Shown: positions 44,501 to 56,500 of the stretch, piece by piece
How the letters are laid out: each line of letters opens with the position of its first letter
How positions within the stretch are numbered: the first letter of the stretch is position 1
Assembly (NCBI GenBank): GCA_029207755.1
Contig: JARCOQ010000014.1
Location: forward strand, 19,445,410-19,509,409
Reading direction: 5' to 3'
DNA: 64,000 bases
From: Chamaea fasciata
Taxonomy: Eukaryota > Chordata > Aves > Passeriformes > Sylviidae
Program-made: the position numbers and the translations under genes
The notes under the pieces: generated by a model
Seen by the model: the letters and a program-made list of their open reading frames with translations, nothing else
Databases searched by the model: none
Told to the model about the DNA's origin: nothing

Positions 44501-47500
44501 CCTCTGGGAGCCAGAATTCAGCCCCTTCCCCTCGGGTGTGTCTCCTCTGCTGGCCTTTTCCTTGATGCTCTTTGCAGACATATTTGACGGCACTGATGGG
44601 GCCACCCTGGGGAAGGTCGGTGTGGGAGCTGGGCCAGCCCCTGCGTCCCCCCTGGCTGCCCTGGCGGTGTCCCCTGACCTCAGCACGGCCGTGGTGACCA
44701 ACAGCTGCCACTGTGCCCTGGCTGTGCAGCTCAACACCTACTTCAGGTACAGCTCCCAGTTCAGCTTTGGGCTGGACTGACCCTCACAGGTCCCCAGTCT
44801 TGGCTCTGTACTCATCAGGGCGCTCACAGCTTTTCATTCCGAGTTCTGTGCCAGAGCAGAAATTTCCTCTTTGTTTAAAGGTTGTCCTTTCCTTGTTTGC
44901 TCTGCTTTGTTCTGTCACTTTCACAGAAGAAGCTGTCTCACATCTCTTTGTTTTGATCTGTCTGTTAACAAGTAGATAAACTTTGTCTTGCCCTTCATGG
45001 TTTTTTTTTTTTTTTCCAGGAGGATTAGGTGCTCTCAGTGCCAGGAGTGGGTGGTAGCACCTTTTAGAAATACTGTGGGGTATGGAATTATCAAACTCCA
45101 CAGGTACAGCTGTGCTGATTTAGCTTCATAAATTAGGGCCAGATGGTAATTAAGAGGTGGTGTCCAGCTGAAAGGAAAGAACAACAGGTTTTGATGGTTC
45201 ACCTGTTACCCTGAGAGAAAACTGCACCGAGAGCTCCTGGAGGAGTTAAACATGAAAAAAAATCTTAAACCATCAGAGCAAGGTGAAAATTCGTATTGAT
45301 TTCTTTACAGACAGTTCCCTGAACATCTGCTCTGTAAGAGAGATCCTGAAAATCTCCCAGTGAAGCCTCCAGAGGGGCTGGATGAGGATGACCTGGCCAG
45401 CTCTGAGCACAGCATGGAGCTGCTGTCGTCGCCTTTCCGCACAGACAGGTACAGAGGGGAAGAACCTCCTGACACAGGCTGGGCTTTGCCTCCTTTGGGT
45501 CACTGATAACAAACTGCTGATTTGTTGTTTTCGCTTGTAGTTGTGACAGGTGAAATCAGCCCATTCTGCTGTAAATCTCTGGAATTTAGGGTGGACCAAG
45601 ACAGCTTTATGTACGGCACTGAACAGCTTCCAAACCGGAATTGCTGCTTAGGGGTTGCCTTTAAGTCTTAGAGTGTTGAAACTATTCAAACGTGTCAATT
45701 AAAACTTGATGTAGAGATAAGAAAGATTCAGTTCTGGAATTAATTCTGTTCTACTGGATTTTAATTGATGGGGCATTTTCTGTGAGGAAAAGAAAACTTT
45801 TTACTGAAAATGCTAAACATGGACGTTGTCAGCTGATGCAGCTGTGGTCACTCAGCTTGGCTGCAGGGAGCATTTAAATGCAAAGAGAGAGGCCATGGTA
45901 AGGTTAAAATGCAGGATGCTGGGTGGATTTTATAAGCCCGAAGTGCATTTTGTTTAGCTGAGAAAGCTTTACCTGCCTTGCTCTTGGAGTAATTCCTGGT
46001 GTTCCAGGTGACTCTGTCCCCTCCGCAGGTCCTGGAAAGCACACTTATCCTCACTGTGGGACAGAGTAAGGAGGAGAAGAACACCAGCTTCTCCAGATTT
46101 GGTGGACAACTCCAATTTGCCTTGGTATCAGTTTTTTACCCATCTTGAAGATCATGATCCTGAAATTTGTGAGGATCCAGAGAGGATGGTGGCCTTTGTT
46201 CCCCGGGCTGTCACGTGGGCGGCCTCCCGAGCGCTCCAAAGCCAGGGTGCAGCCCGTGGGGCTGCAGGACAGCAGTGGGCACAAATCCCCGTGGGAGCAG
46301 CCCAGGAAACGGTGAAGCTGGAGTGTAAACTGGTGACTGGAGCTAAAGCTGTGTTCATGGTGCTGGCGCAGGACACGGGGCTGTCTCTGGTGCTCTGGGA
46401 TTTTGAGTCCCAGGACGTGACGTGTTCCCACTTCGGCAGAAGCAGCGTCTTCGTGGAGTGCAGTGCAGAAGTGCCACTGTGTCTGCTGCTGACAGGTGAG
46501 GGGTCAGAAACTGTCCTGATGCAGCTGCTTTAGGGTTTTTTAGTGTTTTACCTGGCTGCTGTTGGGTGACTTCCATTGCATTCCTGCTCGGGTGAAATCC
46601 AACCGGAGCCGCTGCAGCTTTGCCTCGCTCTTTTGGAAGCAGCAGTGGGTAAAATGAGTGGCTGCTCTGTGTTTAATTGTGGCTTGGTTCTGTCGTTCAG
46701 AGCGTGGTCTGTCCCTGGTCCTGTTTGGAGTAACCCAGGAGGAGTTTCTGACCAGGCTGATGATGTTCGGCAGCGCCGGCGTCGTGGACTCCGTGTGTCG
46801 CCTCAATGGGTGGGAGAGGTGCTCCATCCCCATCCATGCCCTCGAGGTAAGGAGAGAATAAACTCTCCAGTTCAAGTTTTGAATGCAGTTTAGCAATGTC
46901 AGTGCGGGTTTAGACACAATTAAAAGTGCGCCTCAAACCTAGGGGCGAAAGGAAGTGGTTTAGTTATAAATAAACAGTAAAACCCCAAGCAGCTGAGTAA
47001 CCCAGAGGAAGAAATCCAGCAGCAGATGTGAATGCACATTAATAAAATAAAAGAGAATAAAGCAGTGCTCAGAATTCCCTCTTAACTGGACCCCAAAGCA
47101 ACTTTGCCAGTTTCTGCAGCAGTTTTTGTCCTCTTGCAAAATGTTAAATATGAAAAGAAATCCTTGGAACTAGATTTCTGGGTTTATTGTGCTGTTCTTA
47201 CAGAGTTGCTGTAAGCTTATTCAGAGTGCTGATTCTCGCAGTATTTAATTTATATTGCTGCCATAACATTTTGTGTGTGAAGATACAGGGCGGGCTTTGA
47301 GCAGAGCCTGGCAGGTACTGTGCAGGTCACCGTGTTATTTCAGGCTGCTGCAGGTGCTGCACACAGAGTTTAAATCCCTTCTGGTTTTCTGCGTGTCTGG
47401 GTTGTCACTGAGGGTGGAGTAAGAATCCCAGCAGCAGGCGCACAGTGTGTGGGTTTGGAACCCATGCTTGATTGTTCTGTTTCATGTTTGTCCAGGCAGG

Positions 47501-50500
47501 TTTGGAAAATCGCCAGCTGGACACGGTGGACTTGTTTTTAAAAAGCAAAGAAAGTGTTTTCAGCCTGTCTGCACCCTGCCCTGGGCCTGAGCACCCTGGG
47601 GATGGGGCCTCCCAGTCTTACCTGAGCAGTAAGTGCAGAACCTGCAGCTGCACAGAGGTTTTTCCCATCCCCTCTCTCCCTGTGGCTGCGTGTGGGATAC
47701 AGATGTGTGAACTCTCTTTGGAACCGTTGCAGATCTGGAGGAGCTCAGGCCAGCTTTAAACTTGCTCTGCTCAGCAATCCAGGACAATGACATGGAGCCT
47801 CACAGCAAACACTTCTCTGAGCAGCTCCTGAACCTCACCCTGACTTTCCTTACCAAGCAGCTGGAGGAAATCTTTGTGCACACAGAGGGTAAGATCACTC
47901 CTGCTGGGTCGTATCTAGTAATGTGTCATCATTTAAGTAAGTAAGTATGGCTAATTCTTTTAATTAAAAGCTTAAATTTGCCTAGAATTAAAATAAAAAT
48001 ACTAGAATTAAGTGAGTGAAGGATGCTCATCCCTGAGCTTTAGATTGGACTTCCCTGACTAATAATTGGTTGGATTAACATGAAATTTCAGTTCTCCTTT
48101 ACTGGTCCCTGGGCAGGAAAACCCCTGAGGGAGGGCAGGGAGCTCTGCGGGGTTGTGGCTGTGTCCTGGCAGGCTGCTGGGGCTGCTGGGCTGTCACTGC
48201 CTGGACCGGGGACAGAGCTGATGTGCTCTTCCCTCTGAGGGGTTTCTGTTTATTCAGCAGCACATTTCTTAATTCGGCCTTGCTAAACATTAAAATTTGT
48301 TCCTTCCCTGTTTAACTGGTGTCTTGGCTTTTTGCAGAACCTGATGAATTCCTGCAGAAGGCTGCCGACATTTTAACTGATTACATCATCAAACTAAGAA
48401 AATTCCTGAGGAAATATCCTCGACCACAGATCCCTGCGGAGCACACGGCAGCTGACCTGGACGAGGACCTGCCTGAGATAGAAGAGAGCCAAGAGTGGGA
48501 AAAACTGACACCAGAGGTGAGAATGAGCAACCCAGATGTTACTGCTGTGGGGGAGTTTGTGTAAGGAGATCATTTATGTGGAAATATCTTAAAGTACTGG
48601 GGGAGAAAATCAACCTGGGGATGGTGCAGATCAGTTTGCTCCATGTCTTTCCCTTTAGGAAGTCGTTGCTGAGGCCATCCTGAGCAACAAGAAAATCAAC
48701 CTGGGGATGGTGTAGATAATTTTGCTCCGTGTTTTTCCCTTTAGGAAGTCATTGCTGAGGCCATCCTGAGCAACAAAATCCCAGAGGCCCAGATCTTCTT
48801 CCGAAGGCAGCAGCACCCTGCTGAGAGCCTGCAGGAGTTTATCCAGACAGGTCTGAGCCTGGTCTATGACTGTCTGCTGAGGGGCAGCACGAGGGAGGCC
48901 TCGGAGCTGCTGAGGAACATGGTGAGAGGTGTTCAGGGTGGGTCACGCTGGTCTGTGATGGATGAGAGCATGGGGAGCCCCTCGGGGTGCTGTGGGTTTA
49001 TTGGTTCCGGCGGAAAGCAGGTGGACTGAGAGTGAAAGTCGGCTCGTTTGCAGAGCTGCTGGGGCAGCCTGGCTGTGGGGTGTGTTGGCGGAGGTGCTGA
49101 GCAGCGGGGTGAGGCTGGCTCTGCCTGGCGACGTGTCCCAGGGTTTGTTCCATCGGGGACATCCCTGCGGAGCCGTGCAGGGGCTGGCACAGGCCTGTTT
49201 GTCAGGGCTGTGTGCTTTGGAGGGAGAGCAGCTGTGTTTATTCTGTGTTTGATCTCTTCAGTGCGTTCTCTGGGCACATTTTACAGCGAGTGTCTTCTTT
49301 GTGCCAGGGCTTTGACGTGAGGCAGGAGTTTCACAAGATCTGCTTCCACACCGAGGACAGGCACGTCCGGGACCTCCTGGTGAGTGCAGCAAAGGCTGCT
49401 TCAGCCCAGGCCTGAGCCCTGAGGTGTGTTTGTGCTGGGGAAGCCCTGCACTGAACTGACCTTCAGAGCAGGGACAGCCAGGGCTTGTGCCTGCATCCTC
49501 CCGGTGTCTTTCTGCAGCATCCCTGTCCCTCTGCCTTTGCAGTTAAAGAGCTGTTAAAATGCCACTTCTTTGTCCTGGCTCTGATCTGGTTCTCTCACAC
49601 AATCTGGAGCCCTCTTGTCATTTAACTGTGTGGCTCTCTGCTTCCTGCATTTTTTTTCTGCAGTTGGTTCACTGTTTGCACTTGCAGGATCATTTACAAC
49701 TCGAATATATTAAAGATAGCTAGATAAAAACTGGGAGCAGTTGCAGGTAATTCTTTGACAGTTGGAGGTAACACTCTAATTTGAATTAAAGGTGAAGGTC
49801 TTGCAAGAGGAAAATTATTTTTCTGAAAAAGAGAAGAAAGTGATAGACTTTGTGCATCAGGTTGAAAACTTCTACTCGGAATCCTTCCAGGAGAATAAAG
49901 AGACTCAGTCTCTTTCCAGGTAATGTGGGTTATTGCTTTTAATTATTAATTAATAGCATTAGTAGGATTTAAAATGTGCTGGATTCTGCATTCTGTGGGA
50001 TTAACTGCACTAACAAAGGCAGTCTTTAATTTCATTAATTTCACACCGGTCTTTGTTTGCAGAAATCAGAGTCGGTGTGGGGACGGAGTGATTTTCTCAT
50101 TAATGCAGCAGTCGCTGTCATGTTCCCTCATGACAAGCTGCTGTGTGAGTCACGACAAAGCACTGCGAGGGTGCCAGAGCTCTGCTGCTTCAAATGAAGC
50201 TTTTCAAATAATAATATTAGAATTGCTACTCAATTATCCATGTTCAGATGTTTGCTCTGTTTTTGATCTGTGATGTCTGCGACACGGCAAACTAAATAAC
50301 CCAGAAAAATCATTTTGCAGTTAAATAATGCTAAAACTGTTATGAGACTCATGGTTTGATGTGTCAGCTTTGGGAAAACGAGGCGGTTCTTTAGTTCTGA
50401 ACCCTCGAGCTGAAGTCACTGCCGGGCTGGGAGCTTTGCTGAGCCTGCCTCATCTGCAGTTTGCTGGGCTGGGAGCAGGTCCGGCCAAGCTGACCCCAGC

Positions 50501-53500
50501 CCGTTGCCGTTCCAGCAGTTCCAGCAGCTGGAGGAGGGAGCAGGAGCTGTGCAGGCAGCAGGAGCTGCTGGGCTCCCAGCTGGGCTGGGGCAGCCCCGGG
50601 AGCAGGAGGCTCAGAGTGATGTTTAACTGGGCTCTCTGGTGGGATGAGCTGCTGCAGGAGATGATTCTGCTCCCCAGGAAACCCCCCCAAGGCAAGTGTG
50701 GTGGCACTGAGGGCCTGAGCTGGGAATTCGGGTCTCCCTGTGTGGGGGTGGCAGGGGCACAGTCACACGGGTCGCTTGTTTTGGGTCAGGGTGGGTTTCA
50801 TCCCCTTCCATCCCGGGTCTGGGCTGATCCTGTAGGGAAGGGTTTGGAAGTAGCTGGAAGGGACTTGCCTGAAGCATGGCCACGTGTGAGTGCCACCCCC
50901 TGCCACCCTGTGTCACCCCCTGCCACGTCCTGTCCCTCTCCCTGCCCTGGGGAATCCCTTCCAGCTCTGCCAAGTGAGGCTCCAGAGCTGGAACAAATCC
51001 TTGATCTCAGCATCACACTGCGAACTGTTCATTAAAAATGGGTACCTGGAGGGGTGGGACACAGGGAATGGCTTCCCACTGCCAGAGGGGAGGGATGGAT
51101 GGGATGTTGGGAAGGAATTCCTGGCTGGGAGGGTGGGGAGGGGCTGGGATGGAATTCCCAGAGCAGCTGTGGCTGCCCCTGGAAGTGTCCCAGGCCAGGC
51201 TGGATGGGGCTTGGAGTCACCTGGGACAGTGGAAGGTGTCCCTGCCCAAGGACCTGGATGCACTTTAAGCTCCCAGCCCAAACCATCCCATGATTCTGTG
51301 TAAGAAAACATCAGCATTGCCCTCAGGGGTGTTTGTGTGTGCTGGTTTCATCCATCAGCCTTTTTGAAACACAGAACTCCAGAGCTGCAGTGCTGAGGTT
51401 CTCTGGATGCACCTGACTGCCCAGCATGACTGGCTCAGCATCTGTTCCTGGATTGAGGAGTCAGAGCCCAGCCGGGCTCCCCGTGCCCGCTCCTGGCCCC
51501 CCCTGAGCCCTGACATCGTGGACAGGAGCACTCTGTGCAGCACCTACATGAGACAGGACATCCTCAACAAGCTGGCCAGGTAAGGCTTCACGCTGAATCT
51601 CCTCCCTGTGTGAAGCCAAAAATCAGGACTAAAATCCTTGATATGTATTGATTTTTATACTGCTCCCTTTTGGACACCGCACAATTTCAGTCATAAATGT
51701 GATTTTGGTCTCTGCTTTCAGTTACCTGAAAACAGTCAGAGCCATGAGAGCAAGAGCCCTCCTCCCTCAGCCCTTGGAAGTTTCCCAGGGGTTATATTCC
51801 TGATTCCAGCTGTGATGCAAGGGAGGGAATTCTGAGCATTTCACTGTTCACAGCTCGTTCTGTGCAGTAAGCACAGTGTTGTTGGGGCACAGGCAGGTGG
51901 ATTTTGGCACATGTCTGCCCCAGTAGGGAATTGTTTCCTGTGAGGGAAAGGTCTGCTCCAGTTCTGAGCTGAAAACACCCATGAGAACCTGTCAGAGAGA
52001 ACTGTGTGCTCAGTGTCTGTGCTTTTTTCTTTTTCTGGCAGAAAGGGAATTTTTGTCCGTTCGGAGCTGGAAGATTTTGAGCTCCTGCTCCAGAGGTTGT
52101 CGTGCCTCGGAGGAGTCCTGCAGAACCCTCACCCTGTTCCAAAGTACAGCACTGCCAGTGGCCTGGATTTCCATGCCCAGTTTGTCCTGCACTGCCTGGA
52201 GCACAGCCTGCAGTACCTGCTGTACACCTACCTGGACTATTACAGGTAGGAATGCTTCCATCCCTCTCACCCCGTGAGGGATCCCAGGTTCTAAGAAGGA
52301 AACACAATTTGAACCGCTGGTGGGGAGGGTTTTCCTCAGCCCTGGCAGTGTCATTTAACAGAAACTCCGGGGCAGTGTGTGAGATTTTAAGCTGTATTCA
52401 GGAAGTTTTTTTGAATTTGTGTTTTGAAGCTTTGTTCAGATTGTCTTAATGTTAATTTGTGTGTCAGTCATGAAAGGAAGCAATTACAGCTGTAATTAGT
52501 ACAATGCCGTGAGCAATACAATCCTAAATGAGCCGAGACAAGTTGCTCTTCAGAAACTCAGAAAATGCAGAATTCAGAACCTTTCTTAAGCTCAGGTGTG
52601 AGTTGGCTCCTGGTGTGGTCACAGAAAAGGAACTTGCTGGTTTCCACCTGAGCTGGGGTCCGTCGGGATTTGAAGGTGGTACCAGTATTAGGTAATATGA
52701 ATACTTCCCACTTGGGGGATACTTGGCAATTGAAATTTCTGGGCTCTAACTCCAGTCTAACACTGAATTATCAGGAATGTGGACAGAAAAAAAGCCAGCA
52801 CATCATTTTGTGGTTGTTTGTCTGACCACTTCTATTTGGCATTACACCCATGAGGTGCTCAGACCTTTCATGCTGTGTTGTTACACCAGTGGTCTCCAGT
52901 CCTGTATTTTCACTCTGCTGCTGATTTATTTCCAGTTTAACCCCTTCAAACTGCCCTATCCTGGGCAAGAAGGAGCTGCATGAGGCACATCCCTGGTTTG
53001 AGTTCCTGGTGCAGTGCCGAGGGGTGGCCAGCAATCCCCGAGGTAGGAATCCCAGAGGGGGCTGATGGTTCTGCCCTGGCCCGGGCTTGGCACAGCTGGA
53101 TTAAACCTCTGCTCTGCAGCAAACCCTCTGCCCGTGGCTGGTCACCTCCCTGTCCGTCACTTCTTCATCTCTGGAATCTGGATTGGGGTTCCTGCTTGAA
53201 CTGCACTTAAAGATGTGGAGGCTGCACAGAAGTGAGACTCACTCTGTGTGTAATCACTGTTACCTCCAGTTCAGTGACTTTCCCAGCAGGCTGGACAGAA
53301 GGAGAATTCATAACAAAATGCACATCCATTAAAATTAAACCCTCCTCTGGTCCCTGTGGTGCATTTTGATTTCCCTGCCCTTGGATTATGTGTTTGCTTT
53401 ACTGAAAACCAGTAGAGTTTGTGCCCCTAACTCATTGCAGTTTTTAAACATTTCATCTTCTGCAGAGTCACACATTAACAAAAGACAACAATAATCCCAA

Positions 53501-56500
53501 GTGAGGCTTTTTTTAGGAAGCAGGATCAGTGTAGGATAAAGAATGGAACCACTCCAATGCTGAGCTGTGGGGCTCAACCCCAGGCAGTCTGTGTGGGCAG
53601 AGCTGTAGTTTGAAACGGGGGAAGGCTTAGTAAACCTTAGCTCATCTTACCTGTGTTTATAGACAAGGTGGGGAAAACCAGTATGGACAGCAGACAGTAG
53701 AAAATTCAGCATTTTTCACAGTCAGAGGACAGCTGCAGTGTGGGACTGATGATTGAACACTGGTTTTGTGTGCAATTAAATGTCACTTTTTTTTTTTTTC
53801 CCCCGTTAAGATCCCAAGATGATTTTCCAGGCGAGTCTGGCCAACGCTCAGATGCTGATTCCCAGCAGCCAGGGGGGTGTGAGCAGCATCCTGCTGGAGG
53901 GCAGGACCCTGCTGGCCCTGGCCACCACGGTCTATGGGCCTGGGGGCATCGACCAGGTACTGCCTGGCCCCCCTGATCCCTCCCCTGGCCCCCCTGATCC
54001 CTCCCCTGACCCCCCTGATCCTCCCGTTGTCCCCCTGTGCTGCTGCTCCCCTGTCCTGCTCTCCTGGCTTTGACAGAAGAATGCCCCCTGAGCCACATGC
54101 TGGAATGTAGCTGCAGCAGCTGTGCTGGGGAAGATGGGTCTGATGGAACTTAAAAGCATTTTACGGCAAAAAGAAAAAAAGAGATGATGCTTTTCTGTCA
54201 AATTCCCGTGAGGTGGATTGGCACAGCCCAAGCTCGCTTGGTTGTTACTTAATGCAGTTTCCTCCTAATTAGCTTTGCTTGCTTGCAATGTAGGTCCTTC
54301 AGAACGAAGACACAGAAAAACCTCTGAAGAAAGTTGATCCGCAGCTCCTGAAAATGGCCTTGAGCCCTTACCCCAAGCTCAAGGCTGCTCTCTTTCCCTC
54401 CTGCACTGCTCACGGGATTTTGCCTCCTGACATCTCCCTCTACCACCTTCTGCAGGTACACAGAGGGACGGAGAGGTTTGTTTGTAGCTAAAGCCTGGGG
54501 TTGTTTCCTTGGGATCCCTGATGTGGAGCTGAAGTTCACAGCTTCACCCTGAGCTGCTCTTTCGAGAGGTTTCTACACCTGGAGTGTCAGAGGAGGGAAA
54601 TTCTCGCAGCGTTCAGTGGGCAAGGTGTTGAATATTGCAGAAATTGCAATGTTTGAAATTTAAAAATGTTTGTAGCGGTGAGGGAATTAGGAATTGAGAG
54701 TTATCATTCTTAAGCTGCCTCAATATATTTTGTTTCTGATCTTTCAGTCATTAATGCCCTTTGACCCCACGAAATTATTTGGCTGGCAGTCAGCAAACAC
54801 CCTCGCTGTGTCAGGTATGTCTCTTGCCGGGGTTTACGTGCTTTCCTAGCCTGAGCACCTAAAATAAAATAAAATCCTAAAATAAAATGCATTCCAGGGG
54901 AATTATTTGGCAGACGAATTTGCTCAAAAGGCTTTTTCTTTCACTAGGAAAACATTGTCATTTACTAAAATCGGGTTTTGAACTGAAATCCTCAATTTTT
55001 GCATTAAGCTTTTCGCAGGCAGAACTCTTTCTAAATAAAAGACAGAAAGCCCAATGTTTTCATTTAAAAGCAAGCTGGAGTGATGCGGAGCTCTGATTTC
55101 CCAGTGAGGAGTGGGATTTCAGTGTGGGTTTGGGTGTGCTGAGGTCAGAATGAGAGCTGCGGGAGCCACGTTGGACTCTCCCCTCGCCGTGCAGCTCCAG
55201 GGGTGTCTGTGCCGAGTTCAGGTGTGTGCAGCCCCAGGGGTGTCTGTGCCGAGTTCAGGTGTGTGCAGCTCCAGGGGTGTCTGTGCCGAGTTCAGGTGTG
55301 TGCAGCCCCAGGGGTGTCTGTGCCGAGTTCAGGTGTGTGCAGCTCCAGGGGTGTCTGTGCCGAGTTCAGGTGTGTGCAGCCCCAGGGGTGTCTGTGCCGA
55401 GTTCAGGTGTGTGCAGCCCCAGGGGTGTCTGTGCCGAGTTCAGGTGTGTGCAGCCCCAGGGGTGTCTGTGCCGAGTTCAGGTGTGTGCAGCTCCAGGGGT
55501 GTCTGTGCTGAGTTCAGGTGTGTCTCACGGCGCTGCTCTGTCCTTTCCAGATGCCTGGAGCGAGCTGCCCCACTTCTCCAGCCCCGGGCTGGTGAGCAGG
55601 CACGCCGTGCTGGAGAGGTTGGATTTCCTGTTCTACCTGCTCCACGGCCGCCCCGCCTTCGCCTTTGGCACCTTCCTGGGGCAGCAGCTGGCCAGGAGCA
55701 AAACCCCCAGGCAGCTGTGAGTGTCCTCTGCAGGGACAGGACCCAGCACGGGGAGGGATTCGTCCTGCCCAGTGCTCAGCTGGGGCTGTCCTAAAGGTTA
55801 GAAATGAAATGCCACCTGAGAGGAGGTGAGCTTCGTTTGGAATTAGCTCAGTAAAATCTGCACGAGGGAAGGCAGGAGGAAATTCCAGCCAGATCAAACG
55901 TGGGTGGGCTCTTCTTTTAGGAAGCTCAAGCCCCTAGGTGGCTTCACAGGAAAATGGTGCCCCCTTCTCTTTGACGTTTCCTGGTGGTGACACTTCTTTA
56001 GTTTAATTAGTAAGGCAAAAAAATGCACTGGAGGTTGATGGGATTAAATGTTCTGGCTGAAGCTTCAGAATCAGGTGTTCAGAAGGGTTCAGACAAATGG
56101 CACATCTTGCCGGAATACACGAAATTTGCTGTTTGGAGTGGGAATTAGAACAAATCACTTTGTTTCTGGAATGGCTGGTTTGTGTAATAGTCACTGTTTG
56201 CTTCTCTCCATCGTTTCCACACAGATCTGTTTCTCTTGTATGACCAGGTAAAACTGGGGCAAAAAGGGAAACATCCATGAAGGCAGAGTGAAGCCGTGGT
56301 TTGACAGACAGGGATCCAGGATTATTTCAGGGCCTGCTCTGGAAAAACCCTTTGGGTCCATTTTCCTCTTAGCACCATCTGCAGGTCAGACTCAGGTTCC
56401 TGGTGCTGCAGTGGGTTGTAAACTCTGCGGAGCCTCTTTCTGCCCTCAGCCGCTCAGGGGGCGTTGTATTAGTTACAACACCAATTCCACTAGCTGTAGC

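Noticed and set aside
48659..48715. An extra SPG11 exon
   Set aside because: It is the duplicated start of exon 11 with an in-frame stop and no credible donor, so it was not included in the gene model.
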